NCBI GenBank assembly: GCA_964541085.1
Contig: CAZIPA010000012.1
Span: 1 to 53,579 of the forward strand
Reading direction: 5' to 3'
Source of the DNA: UBA4644 sp964541085
GTDB lineage: Bacteria > Bacillota > Clostridia > Oscillospirales > Butyricicoccaceae
DNA: 53,579 nucleotides
Part shown: positions 8,401-16,761 of the stretch, one piece after another
Layout: the number at the start of each line of letters is the position of its first letter
Position numbering within the stretch: the stretch's first letter is position 1
The notes under the pieces: model-generated
Told to the model about the DNA's origin: nothing
The model's database searches: none
Seen by the model: the letters and a program-made list of their open reading frames with translations, nothing else
Program-made: the position numbers and the translations under genes

Positions 8401-10159
8401 TCTGCTTCTCCTGTTCCTGAGACGCCACCGGCAGCAGCAGGGTCACAACGCTGCCCTTGCCGTATTCACTTTCAAAACGGATGGAGCCCCCATGGGTCTC
8501 TGCGATCTGCCGGGCAATGGCCAGTCCCAGACCGGTACCGCCGCTCTCCCGGGAGCGGGCCTTGTCCACCCGATAAAACCGCTCAAACAGCCGGGGCATA
8601 TCCTCCTTGGGCACACCGATGCCGGTGTCCTCCACCTGAAGGAACACCTGCCTGTCCTCCACGCCGCCGGTGATCCGGATGCTGCCGTTCTTTTTGTTGT
8701 ATTTGATTGCGTTGGTGATAATATTGATGATAACCTGCTGGATGCGTTCCGGGTCGCCAAAGGTGGGCGGCAGACTCTCCGGCAGGGCACAGGTCAGGGT
8801 CAGACCGCGGTTTTCCGCCTCCATAGCCATCGCCTGCGCCGCCTTTTCGCCCAGCTGCCGCAGATCCATCAGGTGCATATTCATTTCCATACGATTGTAA
8901 TCCAGCCGGGTCAGGGTCAGCAGATCCTTCACGATGCGGGTCATCCGATCCGCCTCCGAGCCGATGACCTGCAAAAACCGTGTCTGGGTTTCCCGGTCGA
9001 TATCCTCCGCCTCCAGCAGCGTCTCCGCATAGCCCTTGACATTGGTCAGCGGCGTGCGCAGCTCATGGGACACATTGGCCACAAACTCCCGGCGGCTGTC
9101 GTCCAGCTTCTGCTGTTCGGTGATATCGTGGAGCACCGCCATCAGGCCCTGACTGTCCGAGCCCAGATGAATCGGCGCAAAATAAATCTTCAAAAAGCGG
9201 GGGCCCGCGGCAAAATCCACCTCAATGGATTTTCCGTCCTGAGCCAGATCCTCCTGCCGCACCTGCACATTGGGAAAGACCTCGCTGTAGGTGAGATTTC
9301 CCTGTAAGGTTCTGCCCAGCATGGCTTCCGCCGCCGGATTGTATTGCAGCAGACGGCTTTCGCTGTCAAAGGCCACCATGCCGTCGGCCATATGCCGGAA
9401 CAGTGTCTCCAGCTTGTTGCGTTCCTCGCCCACCTGCCGCAGGGTATTTTCCAGCTGGACGCTCATTTCATTAAAGGTCTGGCTGAGAATGCCGATCTCG
9501 TCATTGGAGTGGATTTCCTCCAGACTGCCGAAATCTCCGCCGGCGATCCGGGCAGCCTGATCGGTCAGGCGCTCCACCGGATTGGTGATGGTTTTGGACA
9601 GCAGGAAGGACAGGAAAATCGCCACCACCAGTCCGAACAGCATGGCCCGGATCAGAATGGTGAACAGGTTCCAGTTCAGTTCCTGAAGCTCTGTCTTGTC
9701 GTCCAGTACACCCACCACATAGGCCGTTTTGCCGTCGGCGCCCCGGATCGGCACGGCCACATCAAAGGAATCGTCCAGCAGATCGTTATCCTGCCCCACC
9801 CGTCCGTTCATGGCCGCCAGAATGTTGGGGGTCAGCGTCAGCGACGCGCCGTAGCGGTCGTCCGAGCCGGAAAGATAGGCGCCGGTGCTGCCGTCCAGCA
9901 CATAAAAGCAGCGGTATTCGTCAATGCCCAGCGGTGCGGAATAGGCTTCCACCATCTCCTGGAGCATGGCCGGATCGTCCGCGTTTTTTTCCAGAGAAAG
10001 AATAAACTCCGAAGTAAACACGGAGGACATCTGGCTTTCAAACTCCTGAATGTGATAGGAAATCACGGAGTTGATCAAAAAGGTGCCCACCACGGCCATA
10101 ACGGAAATAATCAGCAGCACCAGCACCAGCACCAGCTTCATATGTAAGCTTCGGAACAT
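8393..10159 (-). CDS. walK: WalK-type sensor histidine kinase
   Basis: Membrane histidine kinase of the essential cell-wall two-component system. The 588 residues run: TM1 (8-28), an extracellular sensor domain (about 32-165), TM2 (166-188), HAMP (189-241), PAS (about 246-350), HisKA with phospho-acceptor His365 in NVSHELRTP, and a C-terminal HATPase with N-box (NAIKYNKKNG) and G-boxes (DTGIGV, GGTGLGLAI). This domain order is that of WalK/VicK. ATG at 10159 follows AAGGGAG, 36 bp after walR. The downstream walH/walI-like genes are the expected modulators. Confidence 0.93.
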   Translation of the reverse strand: MFRSLHMKLVLVLVLLIISVMAVVGTFLINSVISYHIQEFESQMSSVFTSEFILSLEKNADDPAMLQEMVEAYSAPLGIDEYRCFYVLDGSTGAYLSGSDDRYGASLTLTPNILAAMNGRVGQDNDLLDDSFDVAVPIRGADGKTAYVVGVLDDKTELQELNWNLFTILIRAMLFGLVVAIFLSFLLSKTITNPVERLTDQAARIAGGDFGSLEEIHSNDEIGILSQTFNEMSVQLENTLRQVGEERNKLETLFRHMADGMVAFDSESRLLQYNPAAEAMLGRTLQGNLTYSEVFPNVQVRQEDLAQDGKSIEVDFAAGPRFLKIYFAPIHLGSDSQGLMAVLHDITEQQKLDDSRREFVANVSHELRTPLTNVKGYAETLLEAEDIDRETQTRFLQVIGSEADRMTRIVKDLLTLTRLDYNRMEMNMHLMDLRQLGEKAAQAMAMEAENRGLTLTCALPESLPPTFGDPERIQQVIINIITNAIKYNKKNGSIRITGGVEDRQVFLQVEDTGIGVPKEDMPRLFERFYRVDKARSRESGGTGLGLAIARQIAETHGGSIRFESEYGKGSVVTLLLPVASQEQEKQNA

Positions 10160-10195
10160 GGATCATTCTCCCTTCTGCAGCGTCTGCGGGCTGTG

Positions 10196-10876
10196 TTATT
10201 TTTGCAGATAATAGCCCGCGCCGCGCTTGGTCATAAAATGTCTGGGATTGGCCGGATCGTCCTCCAGCTTTTCCCGCAGACGGCGCATGGCCACATCCAC
10301 CGCCCGCAGGTCGCCGTAATAATCATAGCCCCAGACCTTTTTCATCAGCTCTTCCCGGGAAACCACCTTGCCCACGGAATCCAGAAAGTAGCACACCAGA
10401 TCATATTCCCGCTGGGTCAGCTCCACAGGCTTGCCGTCCCGCAGCACCGCCTGCATCCCGGTGTCCAGCGTATAGGGGCCAAAGCTCTTCCGGTCGCCGC
10501 CGGTTTTGCTTTCACCGCTTTTCCGACGGGTATTGGCACGGATGCGGGCCACCAGCTCCTTGACGGAAAAGGGCTTGGTCACATAATCATCTGCGCCGGT
10601 CTCCAGCCCCAGCACCTTGTCCCGCTCCTCTTCTCTGGCCGTCACCATAATGACCGGCACATCGCTGGTTTTGCGCAGCTTCCGCAGCACATCAAAGCCG
10701 TTCATCCCCGGCAGCATCACATCCAGCAGAATCAGATCCGCATCGCCCTCCAGCGCCTTGCGCAGTCCCTCGTTGCCGTCATAGGCAGTATCCACGGAAA
10801 AGCCCTCCCGCTTCAGGTTAAAGGCAATCAGATCCACAATGGTCGCTTCGTCTTCAATAATCAGAATCTTGCTCAT
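10196..10876 (-). CDS. walR: WalR-type response regulator
   Basis: OmpR/PhoB-family transcription regulator of 226 residues. It has a receiver domain with acidic pocket (EDE at 8-10), phospho-acceptor Asp52 in LLDVMLPG and lysine in VTKPF, followed by a winged-helix DNA-binding domain (about 130-226). The gene order walR-walK-walH-walI-...-walJ-rlmH supports the assignment to the essential cell-wall regulator over other OmpR-type regulators. ATG at 10876 follows AAGGGAGG. It lies 38 bp after nudF on the same strand. Confidence 0.92.
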   Translation of the reverse strand: MSKILIIEDEATIVDLIAFNLKREGFSVDTAYDGNEGLRKALEGDADLILLDVMLPGMNGFDVLRKLRKTSDVPVIMVTAREEERDKVLGLETGADDYVTKPFSVKELVARIRANTRRKSGESKTGGDRKSFGPYTLDTGMQAVLRDGKPVELTQREYDLVCYFLDSVGKVVSREELMKKVWGYDYYGDLRAVDVAMRRLREKLEDDPANPRHFMTKRGAGYYLQK

Positions 10877-10914
10877 CGGTTTTCCTCCCTTGGACAGGCC
10901 CTCCGGGCCGCCCT

Positions 10915-11448
10915 TCAGATCAGGCCCCGGCTTCGGGCCAGTAAAAATGCGCTGAGCGTTTTGCCGTCTGCCACCAGACCTGCGGCAATGCGCCGCTCCA
11001 GCTCTGCCGGTGTCCAGCGCTCCAGAGTCAAAAACTCATCTGCATCCGGCTGCTGGCTGCCCTGTCGGGTGATATCCGCAAAATACAGCCAGATGGTCTC
11101 GTCCAGAATGCCCGGGCTGCCGTAATAGACACCCAGCGGCTGCAATTCGCTGCATTCACAGCCGGTTTCCTCCCGCAGCTCCCGGCGGGCGGCTTTTTCC
11201 GGAGCCTCTCCCGGCTCCAGCTTGCCTGCCGGAATCTCCAGCAGCTCTCTCCCCACCGCATAGCGGCACTGCCGCACCAGCAGCAGCTCTCCCCGGTCTG
11301 CGGCCAGCACCGCTACCGCACCGGGATGGCGCACCACCTCCCGCAGCGCCCTCTGTCCGTCCTCCAGACGAACCTGATCGTGTTCCACGGAAATGATGGC
11401 ACCCTGAAATACTTTTTCGCCGGAAAGGCGAATCTCTTCATGCTGCAT
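10915..11448 (-). CDS. nudF: NUDIX hydrolase, ADP-ribose pyrophosphatase type
   Basis: Predicted to hydrolyse ADP-ribose to AMP and ribose-5-phosphate. The Nudix box is complete: a glycine in GEAPE, then the RRELREETG core. The C-terminal region with EFLTLERWTP resembles ADP-ribose pyrophosphatases. The protein is 177 residues. The start overlaps the cinA stop (TGATG); ATG at 11448 is chosen, though GTG at 11451 is nearly as good. Coupling to cinA fits a shared role in nicotinamide nucleotide and ADP-ribose housekeeping, which is inference. Confidence 0.88.
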   Translation of the reverse strand: MQHEEIRLSGEKVFQGAIISVEHDQVRLEDGQRALREVVRHPGAVAVLAADRGELLLVRQCRYAVGRELLEIPAGKLEPGEAPEKAARRELREETGCECSELQPLGVYYGSPGILDETIWLYFADITRQGSQQPDADEFLTLERWTPAELERRIAAGLVADGKTLSAFLLARSRGLI

Positions 11449-12680
11449 CACAGCTTCAGCACCTCCCGCCGCAGCAGATCCAGCGCCGTGCTGGAGGCGG
11501 AACGCCGAATCTGCTCCCGTGAACGCATATAGCGCCGCTCCGGGCAGATGACCCGTTCTCCGCCGTCCCAGCTCAGGCCGATAAAGACCGTTCCCACCGG
11601 ATGCTCCTCCGTACCGCCGCCGGGGCCCGCATAGCCGGTGGTGCTCAGACCGATGTCCGCACCGCTGCGCTGCCGTGCGCCCCTTGCCATCTCCAGCGCC
11701 GTTTCCGGGCTGACGGCAGTATAGCGCTCCAGCGTCTCCGGAGAAACGCCCACCAGCGCCTGTTTGGCCTCGTTACTGTAGGTGACGCAGCCAAAGCCAA
11801 AGACCTCCGAGGCTCCGGGCACATCGGTGATCCGCTTTGCCAGCAGACCGCCGGTGCAGCTTTCCGCCAGCGCCAGCGTCATGCCCTGCTCCCGCAGTCC
11901 CTGCACCACCCGTTCCTCCAGAGATGCCACATCCACGCCGTAAATATTGTCTCCTAAAATTTCCCGCACCTGCTCCACCACCGGGTCACACAGCGCCAGC
12001 GCCGCCTCCCGGCTTTCCGCCCGGGCCGTAATGCGCAGCTCACATTCGCCCTCCTTGGCATAGGGAGCCATGGTGACCCGGGTCTGTTTTTCCATCAGCG
12101 GCTTTACCAGCGTTTCCATGGAGCTTTCGCCCACGCCGAAAATCTTCACATACCGGCTGCCGATAACACCGCCCTGGAGCTTTTCCAGATAGGGCACCGC
12201 CCGATACAGGAACATGGGCTTGCACTCCCGGGGCGGGCCGGGCAGCATGATAACATGAACGCCATCCGCTTCAAAGGCGCAGCCGGGGGCCGTGCCCCAG
12301 TCGTTTTCCAGCACGGTACAGCCTTCGGGCAGATCGGCCTGCTTCAGATTGTTGGGCGTCATACGGGGGCCCATGCGCTCCTTCAGCCGGGCCAGCTGCC
12401 GGGGATCGGTGTACAGCTTTTTTCCAAAAACCGCAGCCACCGTTTCCTTGGTCAGATCATCTGCCGTAGGCCCCAGACCGCCGGTGGTGATGATGATATC
12501 CGCCCGATCCCGGGCGATCTCCAGCGCCTGCCGCAGACGGGCCGGATTGTCTCCCACCACCGTCTGCCAGTATACATTGATGCCGTGCTCGTTCAGGCCC
12601 TGGGCGATCATCTGCCCGTCAGTATTGGCAATCTCGCCCAGCAGCAGCTCTGTTCCCACAGCCAGCAGTTCACAATTCAT
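11448..12680 (-). CDS. cinA: CinA: competence/damage-inducible protein, nicotinamide-nucleotide amidase
   Basis: Two-domain 410-residue protein. The N-terminal half is a MoCF-like domain (TTGGLGPTADDLTKE) with predicted NMN/ADP-ribose-related pyrophosphatase activity. The C-terminal half is the CinA amidase domain (LAESCTGGLLAKRI, GYAGPGGG) that deamidates nicotinamide mononucleotide. ATG at 12680 is preferred because GGGAGG precedes it; an upstream in-frame extension has no better ribosome site. It lies 36 bp after thiI and overlaps nudF. Confidence 0.94.
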   Translation of the reverse strand: MNCELLAVGTELLLGEIANTDGQMIAQGLNEHGINVYWQTVVGDNPARLRQALEIARDRADIIITTGGLGPTADDLTKETVAAVFGKKLYTDPRQLARLKERMGPRMTPNNLKQADLPEGCTVLENDWGTAPGCAFEADGVHVIMLPGPPRECKPMFLYRAVPYLEKLQGGVIGSRYVKIFGVGESSMETLVKPLMEKQTRVTMAPYAKEGECELRITARAESREAALALCDPVVEQVREILGDNIYGVDVASLEERVVQGLREQGMTLALAESCTGGLLAKRITDVPGASEVFGFGCVTYSNEAKQALVGVSPETLERYTAVSPETALEMARGARQRSGADIGLSTTGYAGPGGGTEEHPVGTVFIGLSWDGGERVICPERRYMRSREQIRRSASSTALDLLRREVLKL

Positions 12681-12716
12681 TTCGCCATACCTCCCTGTTG
12701 ATTCGGACAATCATGC

Positions 12717-13886
12717 TCAGCCGATGGTGATCTGCTCCGCACCGGCCAGCGCCTCCGCAATCAGCGTCTCCACATCCAGCTTTGCTTCCTCAGCCTCCAC
12801 CATATCCAGCCGGGGCTTGGTCTGAGGATGCTTGGGGGTAAACACCGTGCAGCAATCCTCATAGGGCAAAATGGAAATATCCATCGTGCCCACCCGCCGG
12901 GCGATGGAGACGATCTCTTCCTTATCCATGCCGATCACCGGCCGCAGCACCGGCAGCTCACACACCGCGTTGGTGGTATGAATGGCCTGCACCGTCTGGC
13001 TGGCCACCTGGGCCAGACTTTCGCCGGTAATCAGGCACTGGCAGTCCTGGGCCTGGGCCGTTTTTTCCGCCAGACGCATCATAAACCGCCGCATCACCAG
13101 CGTGAAATAATCCTCCTTGCACTTGTCCCGGATCTCCGTCTGGATATGGGTAAAGGGAATCACCGTCACGGAGATTCTGCCGCACCAGCCGGCCAGCACC
13201 TCTGCCAGATCCAGCACCTTCTGCTTTGCCTCGGGAGAGGTATAGGGATAGCTGAAGAAATGCACGCCGCACAGCTCCATGCCCCGCTTTGCCATCATCC
13301 ATCCGGCCACCGGAGAATCAATGCCGCCGCTGAGCAGCAGCATTCCCCGTCCCGAGGTGCCCACCGGCAGACCGCCTGCGCCGGGCAGCGTTTCCGCACT
13401 GACAAAGGCATAGTCCTCCCGCACCTCCACCTTGACGGTGATCTGGGGCTGCTCCATCTGGGCCTGCAAATGGTCATAAATATCGCTGAGATAGCCGCCC
13501 ACCTCCCGGCTGATCTCCGGAGAGGTCAGGGGAAAGCGCTTGTCGGCCCGGCGGGATTCCACCTTATAGGTGCGCACACCGGCCAGAATGTCCTTCAGAT
13601 ATTCTCCGGCCTTCTGCTTGATGTCCTCAATGTCCTTTTCGCACACCACAGCCCGGCAGACACCCACAATGCCAAAGACCTTCTGGCAAAGCTCCAGCGC
13701 CTGCTCCACCGAGGCGGCTTCATTCTGGGGCTCCACATAGATGGTGGACTGGCAGGAGTGGATTTTGAACTCTCCCGCCTTTTTCAGCCGCCAGTACAGC
13801 GTCCGATGGAGACGATCCTCAAATTTACGGCGGTTCAGTCCCTTGAGCACCAGCTCGCCGCATTTACAAAGCAGTATCTCTTTCAT
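12717..13886 (-). CDS. thiI: tRNA 4-thiouridine synthetase ThiI, without rhodanese domain
   Basis: Adenylates U8 of tRNA and inserts sulfur; in many bacteria it also feeds sulfur to thiamine synthesis. The 389 residues comprise an N-terminal ferredoxin-like region, a THUMP domain (about 60-165) and a PP-loop AANH domain with SGGIDS at 186-191. The C-terminal rhodanese domain of the enterobacterial enzyme is absent, as in Bacillus ThiI, which takes sulfur directly from a dedicated cysteine desulfurase. Such a desulfurase lies directly upstream (41-bp gap). ATG at 13886 follows AAGGAA; an upstream TTG is less likely. Confidence 0.94.
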   Translation of the reverse strand: MKEILLCKCGELVLKGLNRRKFEDRLHRTLYWRLKKAGEFKIHSCQSTIYVEPQNEAASVEQALELCQKVFGIVGVCRAVVCEKDIEDIKQKAGEYLKDILAGVRTYKVESRRADKRFPLTSPEISREVGGYLSDIYDHLQAQMEQPQITVKVEVREDYAFVSAETLPGAGGLPVGTSGRGMLLLSGGIDSPVAGWMMAKRGMELCGVHFFSYPYTSPEAKQKVLDLAEVLAGWCGRISVTVIPFTHIQTEIRDKCKEDYFTLVMRRFMMRLAEKTAQAQDCQCLITGESLAQVASQTVQAIHTTNAVCELPVLRPVIGMDKEEIVSIARRVGTMDISILPYEDCCTVFTPKHPQTKPRLDMVEAEEAKLDVETLIAEALAGAEQITIG

Positions 13887-13927
13887 ATGTTCGGTTTCCT
13901 TCAATTCAGTTTTCCGCGGGCCACGGT

Positions 13928-15040
13928 TCAGAACATGGCCTCAGCCTCTTTCAGTGCCGCCAGAAATGCCTCTGCCGCCTCTGCCGGGGTCTCCGGACAG
14001 AAGCTCACCCGCAGCGCCGCGTCCACATTTTTTCCGGGCAGACGCATGGCAGTGAGCACATGAGACTTTTTCCCTCTGGCACAGGCGCTGCCGCCGGAAA
14101 CATAGATGCCCCGGTCGGACAATATCCGGATATAGACCTCGCTGCGGCCCTTGCAGGTGGACAGATTCACCACATGGGGCGCGCCCTTTTCCGGCGTATT
14201 CACCGTCCAGCCCTGCGCCCGGGCACCGGAGATCACCCGATCCCGCAGGGCGTACATATAGGCCTGATCCCGGTCAAAATGAGCCATCCGCTCCTTTGCC
14301 GCTGCGGCAAAGGCCATAATCTGCGGCATGGCTTCCGTGCCGGAACGCATTCCGTTTTCCTGATTTCCGCCGGTCAGCAGCGGCGGCAGCGTCAGACCCT
14401 TGCGGATGTACAGCGCTCCGCTGCCCTTCAGTCCGCCGATTTTATGGGCGGAAAGGCTCAGCAGGTCGATGCAGTCCATGGGCAGCGCAACCTTGCCGAA
14501 GGTCTGCACACCGTCCACATGGAGCAGCGCCCGGGGGCAGATTTCTCTCATGGCGGTTTTCAGCTCCCGCAGAGGCAGCACCGCTCCTGTCTCGTTGCAC
14601 ACGCCCATGACGGACACCAGTGCCGTATCCGGCCGCAGGGCCTTCCGCAGCGCATCTATGGTAACGCTTCCGTCCATTTCCGGCTGTGCCAGCGTGACCT
14701 CCCAGCCCTGCTGACGCAGCTCCTTCAGCGTGTTCAGCGTGGCATCGTGCTCGATCTGTGTGGATACCAGATGCATCCCCACATGATGATTTTTCCGGCT
14801 GCCGCAGCGGAGGGCGGTGTTGATGCTTTCCGTGCCGCCGGAGGTGAATACCACCGTCCCCGGCTCCACACCCAGCGCCGCCGCCAGCGTTTTCCGGCTG
14901 TCCTCCAGCAGCTCCCGGGCACCGCGGCCCATGGCGTGCAGGGAACCCGGATTGCCGAAGCAGTCCATGGCCCGCTCTGCCGCCGCCCGGGCACAGGAAA
15001 TGGGCGCCGTGGTCGCGGCGTTATCCAGATAATATTCCAT
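13928..15040 (-). CDS. Cysteine desulfurase (NifS/IscS family), sulfur donor for ThiI
   Basis: PLP enzyme of 370 residues that takes sulfur from cysteine. Visible landmarks are DNAATT at 6-11, SGGTES at 67-72, His98, Asp176 and Gln179 for cofactor binding, Lys200 in SAHK for the Schiff base, and the reactive Cys320 in GGSACARGKKSH. It ends 41 bp before thiI, the arrangement of Bacillus nifZ-thiI, so thiouridine synthesis is the likely job. A role in Fe-S cluster assembly cannot be excluded. It starts 2 bp after the glnS stop. Confidence 0.93.
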   Translation of the reverse strand: MEYYLDNAATTAPISCARAAAERAMDCFGNPGSLHAMGRGARELLEDSRKTLAAALGVEPGTVVFTSGGTESINTALRCGSRKNHHVGMHLVSTQIEHDATLNTLKELRQQGWEVTLAQPEMDGSVTIDALRKALRPDTALVSVMGVCNETGAVLPLRELKTAMREICPRALLHVDGVQTFGKVALPMDCIDLLSLSAHKIGGLKGSGALYIRKGLTLPPLLTGGNQENGMRSGTEAMPQIMAFAAAAKERMAHFDRDQAYMYALRDRVISGARAQGWTVNTPEKGAPHVVNLSTCKGRSEVYIRILSDRGIYVSGGSACARGKKSHVLTAMRLPGKNVDAALRVSFCPETPAEAAEAFLAALKEAEAMF

Positions 15041-15042
15041 GC

Positions 15043-16728
15043 TTATTTCTTAAAGCTGTCCCGCAGCGCCACCGCCCGGTTGAACACCAGATGTCCGGGT
15101 GCGCTGTCCTTGCTGTCCACGGCAAAATAGCCCAGACGCATAAACTGGAAGGATGCCGGCGCTTCCGCATTTTCCAGCCACTTTTCCACCTTGCAGTTTT
15201 CCAGAATCTCCAGAGAATTGGGATTCAGGCAGGAAAGGAAGCCGCCCTCCGCGCCGTCGGGGTTGGCATCGGTAAACAGATTGTCATACAGACGCACCTC
15301 GGCATCCACCGCCGTAGCGGCATCCACCCAATGCAGCGTTGCACCCTTTACCTTCCGGCCGTCGGCAGGATCGCCGCCCCGGGATTCGGGATCGTATTCC
15401 GCATAGATTTCCGCAATGGAACCGTCGGGATTCTTTTTGCAGCCGGTGCAGGTGATGAGATAGGCGCCCTTCAGACGGCACTCGGGGCCGCCGGGGAACA
15501 GACGCTTATACTTGGGCACAGGCGTCTCCAGAAAGTCCTCGCTCTCCACATAGAGCTCCCGGGAGAAGGTGACGGTATGATTGCCGTCCTCGGGACGGTT
15601 GGGATTGTTCTCCACCTCAAAGGTCTCGCTCTGTCCCTCAGGATAGTTGGTGATAATCAGCTTCACCGGGCGCAGCACCGCCATCACACGGCGGGCGTGC
15701 TCGTTCAGATCCTCCCGCAGGCAGTGCTCCAGAAAGCCGTATTCCACCGTGCTGGACACCTTTGCCACGCCGATGCGCTCACAGAAATTGCGGATGGAGG
15801 CGGCAGTATAGCCTCTCCGGCGCAGACCGCACAGGGTCGGCATCCGGGGATCGTCCCAGCCGGACACTCTGCCCTCCTCCACCAGCTGGCGCAGCTTGCG
15901 CTTGGACATGACGGTATGGTCAATGCCCAGCCGGGCAAACTCGATCTGCCGGGGCTTGGAGGGAACGGACACATTGTTGATAACCCAGTCATACAGGGGG
16001 CGATGATCCTCGTATTCCAGAGAGCACAGAGAGTGGGTGATGTGCTCCAGCGCATCCTGAATGGGGTGGGCAAAGTCATACATGGGGAAGATGCACCATT
16101 TGGTGCCCTGACGATGATGCTGAATGTAGCGGATGCGGTAGATCACCGGGTCACGCATATTGAAGTTGCCGGAGGCCAGGTCGATCTTCGCCCGCAGGGT
16201 GTATTTTCCCTCGGGGAACTCGCCGTTTTTCATGCGCTCAAACAGCTCCAGACTTTCCTCCACGGGACGGTCCCGCCAGGGGCTGACGGCAGGATGCTGG
16301 GTATCGCCGCGATATTTGGAAAACTCCTCCGGAGTCAGCTCGCACACATAGGCCAGACCCTTTTTAATGAGCTCCACGGCATATTCATAATCCTTTTCAA
16401 AATAGTCCGAGCCGTAAAACAGCCGGTCGTCCCAGTCAAAGCCCAGCCAGTGGATGTCCTCCTGAATGGCCTCCACAAACTCGGTGTCCTCCTTGGCGGG
16501 GTTGGTGTCGTCAAAGCGCAGGTTGCACAGGCCGCCGAACTTTTCCGCTGTGCCGAAGTCGATGCACAGGGCCTTGCAGTGACCGATGTGCAGATAGCCG
16601 TTGGGCTCCGGCGGGAAACGGGTATGCACCTTTTTGCCTTCAAAGCGTCCGCCGGGGGCGATATCCTCTTCAATGAAATCGTGGATGAAATTGCCGGCAT
16701 AGCCGGTGCTCTTCACTTCTTCTGCCAT
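15043..16728 (-). CDS. glnS: Glutaminyl-tRNA synthetase
   Basis: Class I synthetase that charges tRNA-Gln directly. The 561 residues contain HIGH at 47-50, the GlnRS-type RFDDTNP at about 71-77, and a KMSKS-like VMSKRK at 273-278, followed by the beta-barrel anticodon-binding domains. The GlnRS-specific motifs and the separate gltX just upstream rule out a second GluRS. Most Firmicutes make Gln-tRNA through GatCAB instead, so a true GlnRS is notable. It is part of one run with gltX (33-bp gap) and the cysteine desulfurase (2-bp gap). Confidence 0.96.
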   Translation of the reverse strand: MAEEVKSTGYAGNFIHDFIEEDIAPGGRFEGKKVHTRFPPEPNGYLHIGHCKALCIDFGTAEKFGGLCNLRFDDTNPAKEDTEFVEAIQEDIHWLGFDWDDRLFYGSDYFEKDYEYAVELIKKGLAYVCELTPEEFSKYRGDTQHPAVSPWRDRPVEESLELFERMKNGEFPEGKYTLRAKIDLASGNFNMRDPVIYRIRYIQHHRQGTKWCIFPMYDFAHPIQDALEHITHSLCSLEYEDHRPLYDWVINNVSVPSKPRQIEFARLGIDHTVMSKRKLRQLVEEGRVSGWDDPRMPTLCGLRRRGYTAASIRNFCERIGVAKVSSTVEYGFLEHCLREDLNEHARRVMAVLRPVKLIITNYPEGQSETFEVENNPNRPEDGNHTVTFSRELYVESEDFLETPVPKYKRLFPGGPECRLKGAYLITCTGCKKNPDGSIAEIYAEYDPESRGGDPADGRKVKGATLHWVDAATAVDAEVRLYDNLFTDANPDGAEGGFLSCLNPNSLEILENCKVEKWLENAEAPASFQFMRLGYFAVDSKDSAPGHLVFNRAVALRDSFKK

Positions 16729-16761
16729 ATATAGATTTCTCCTTTTGTACTGATTTTGATC

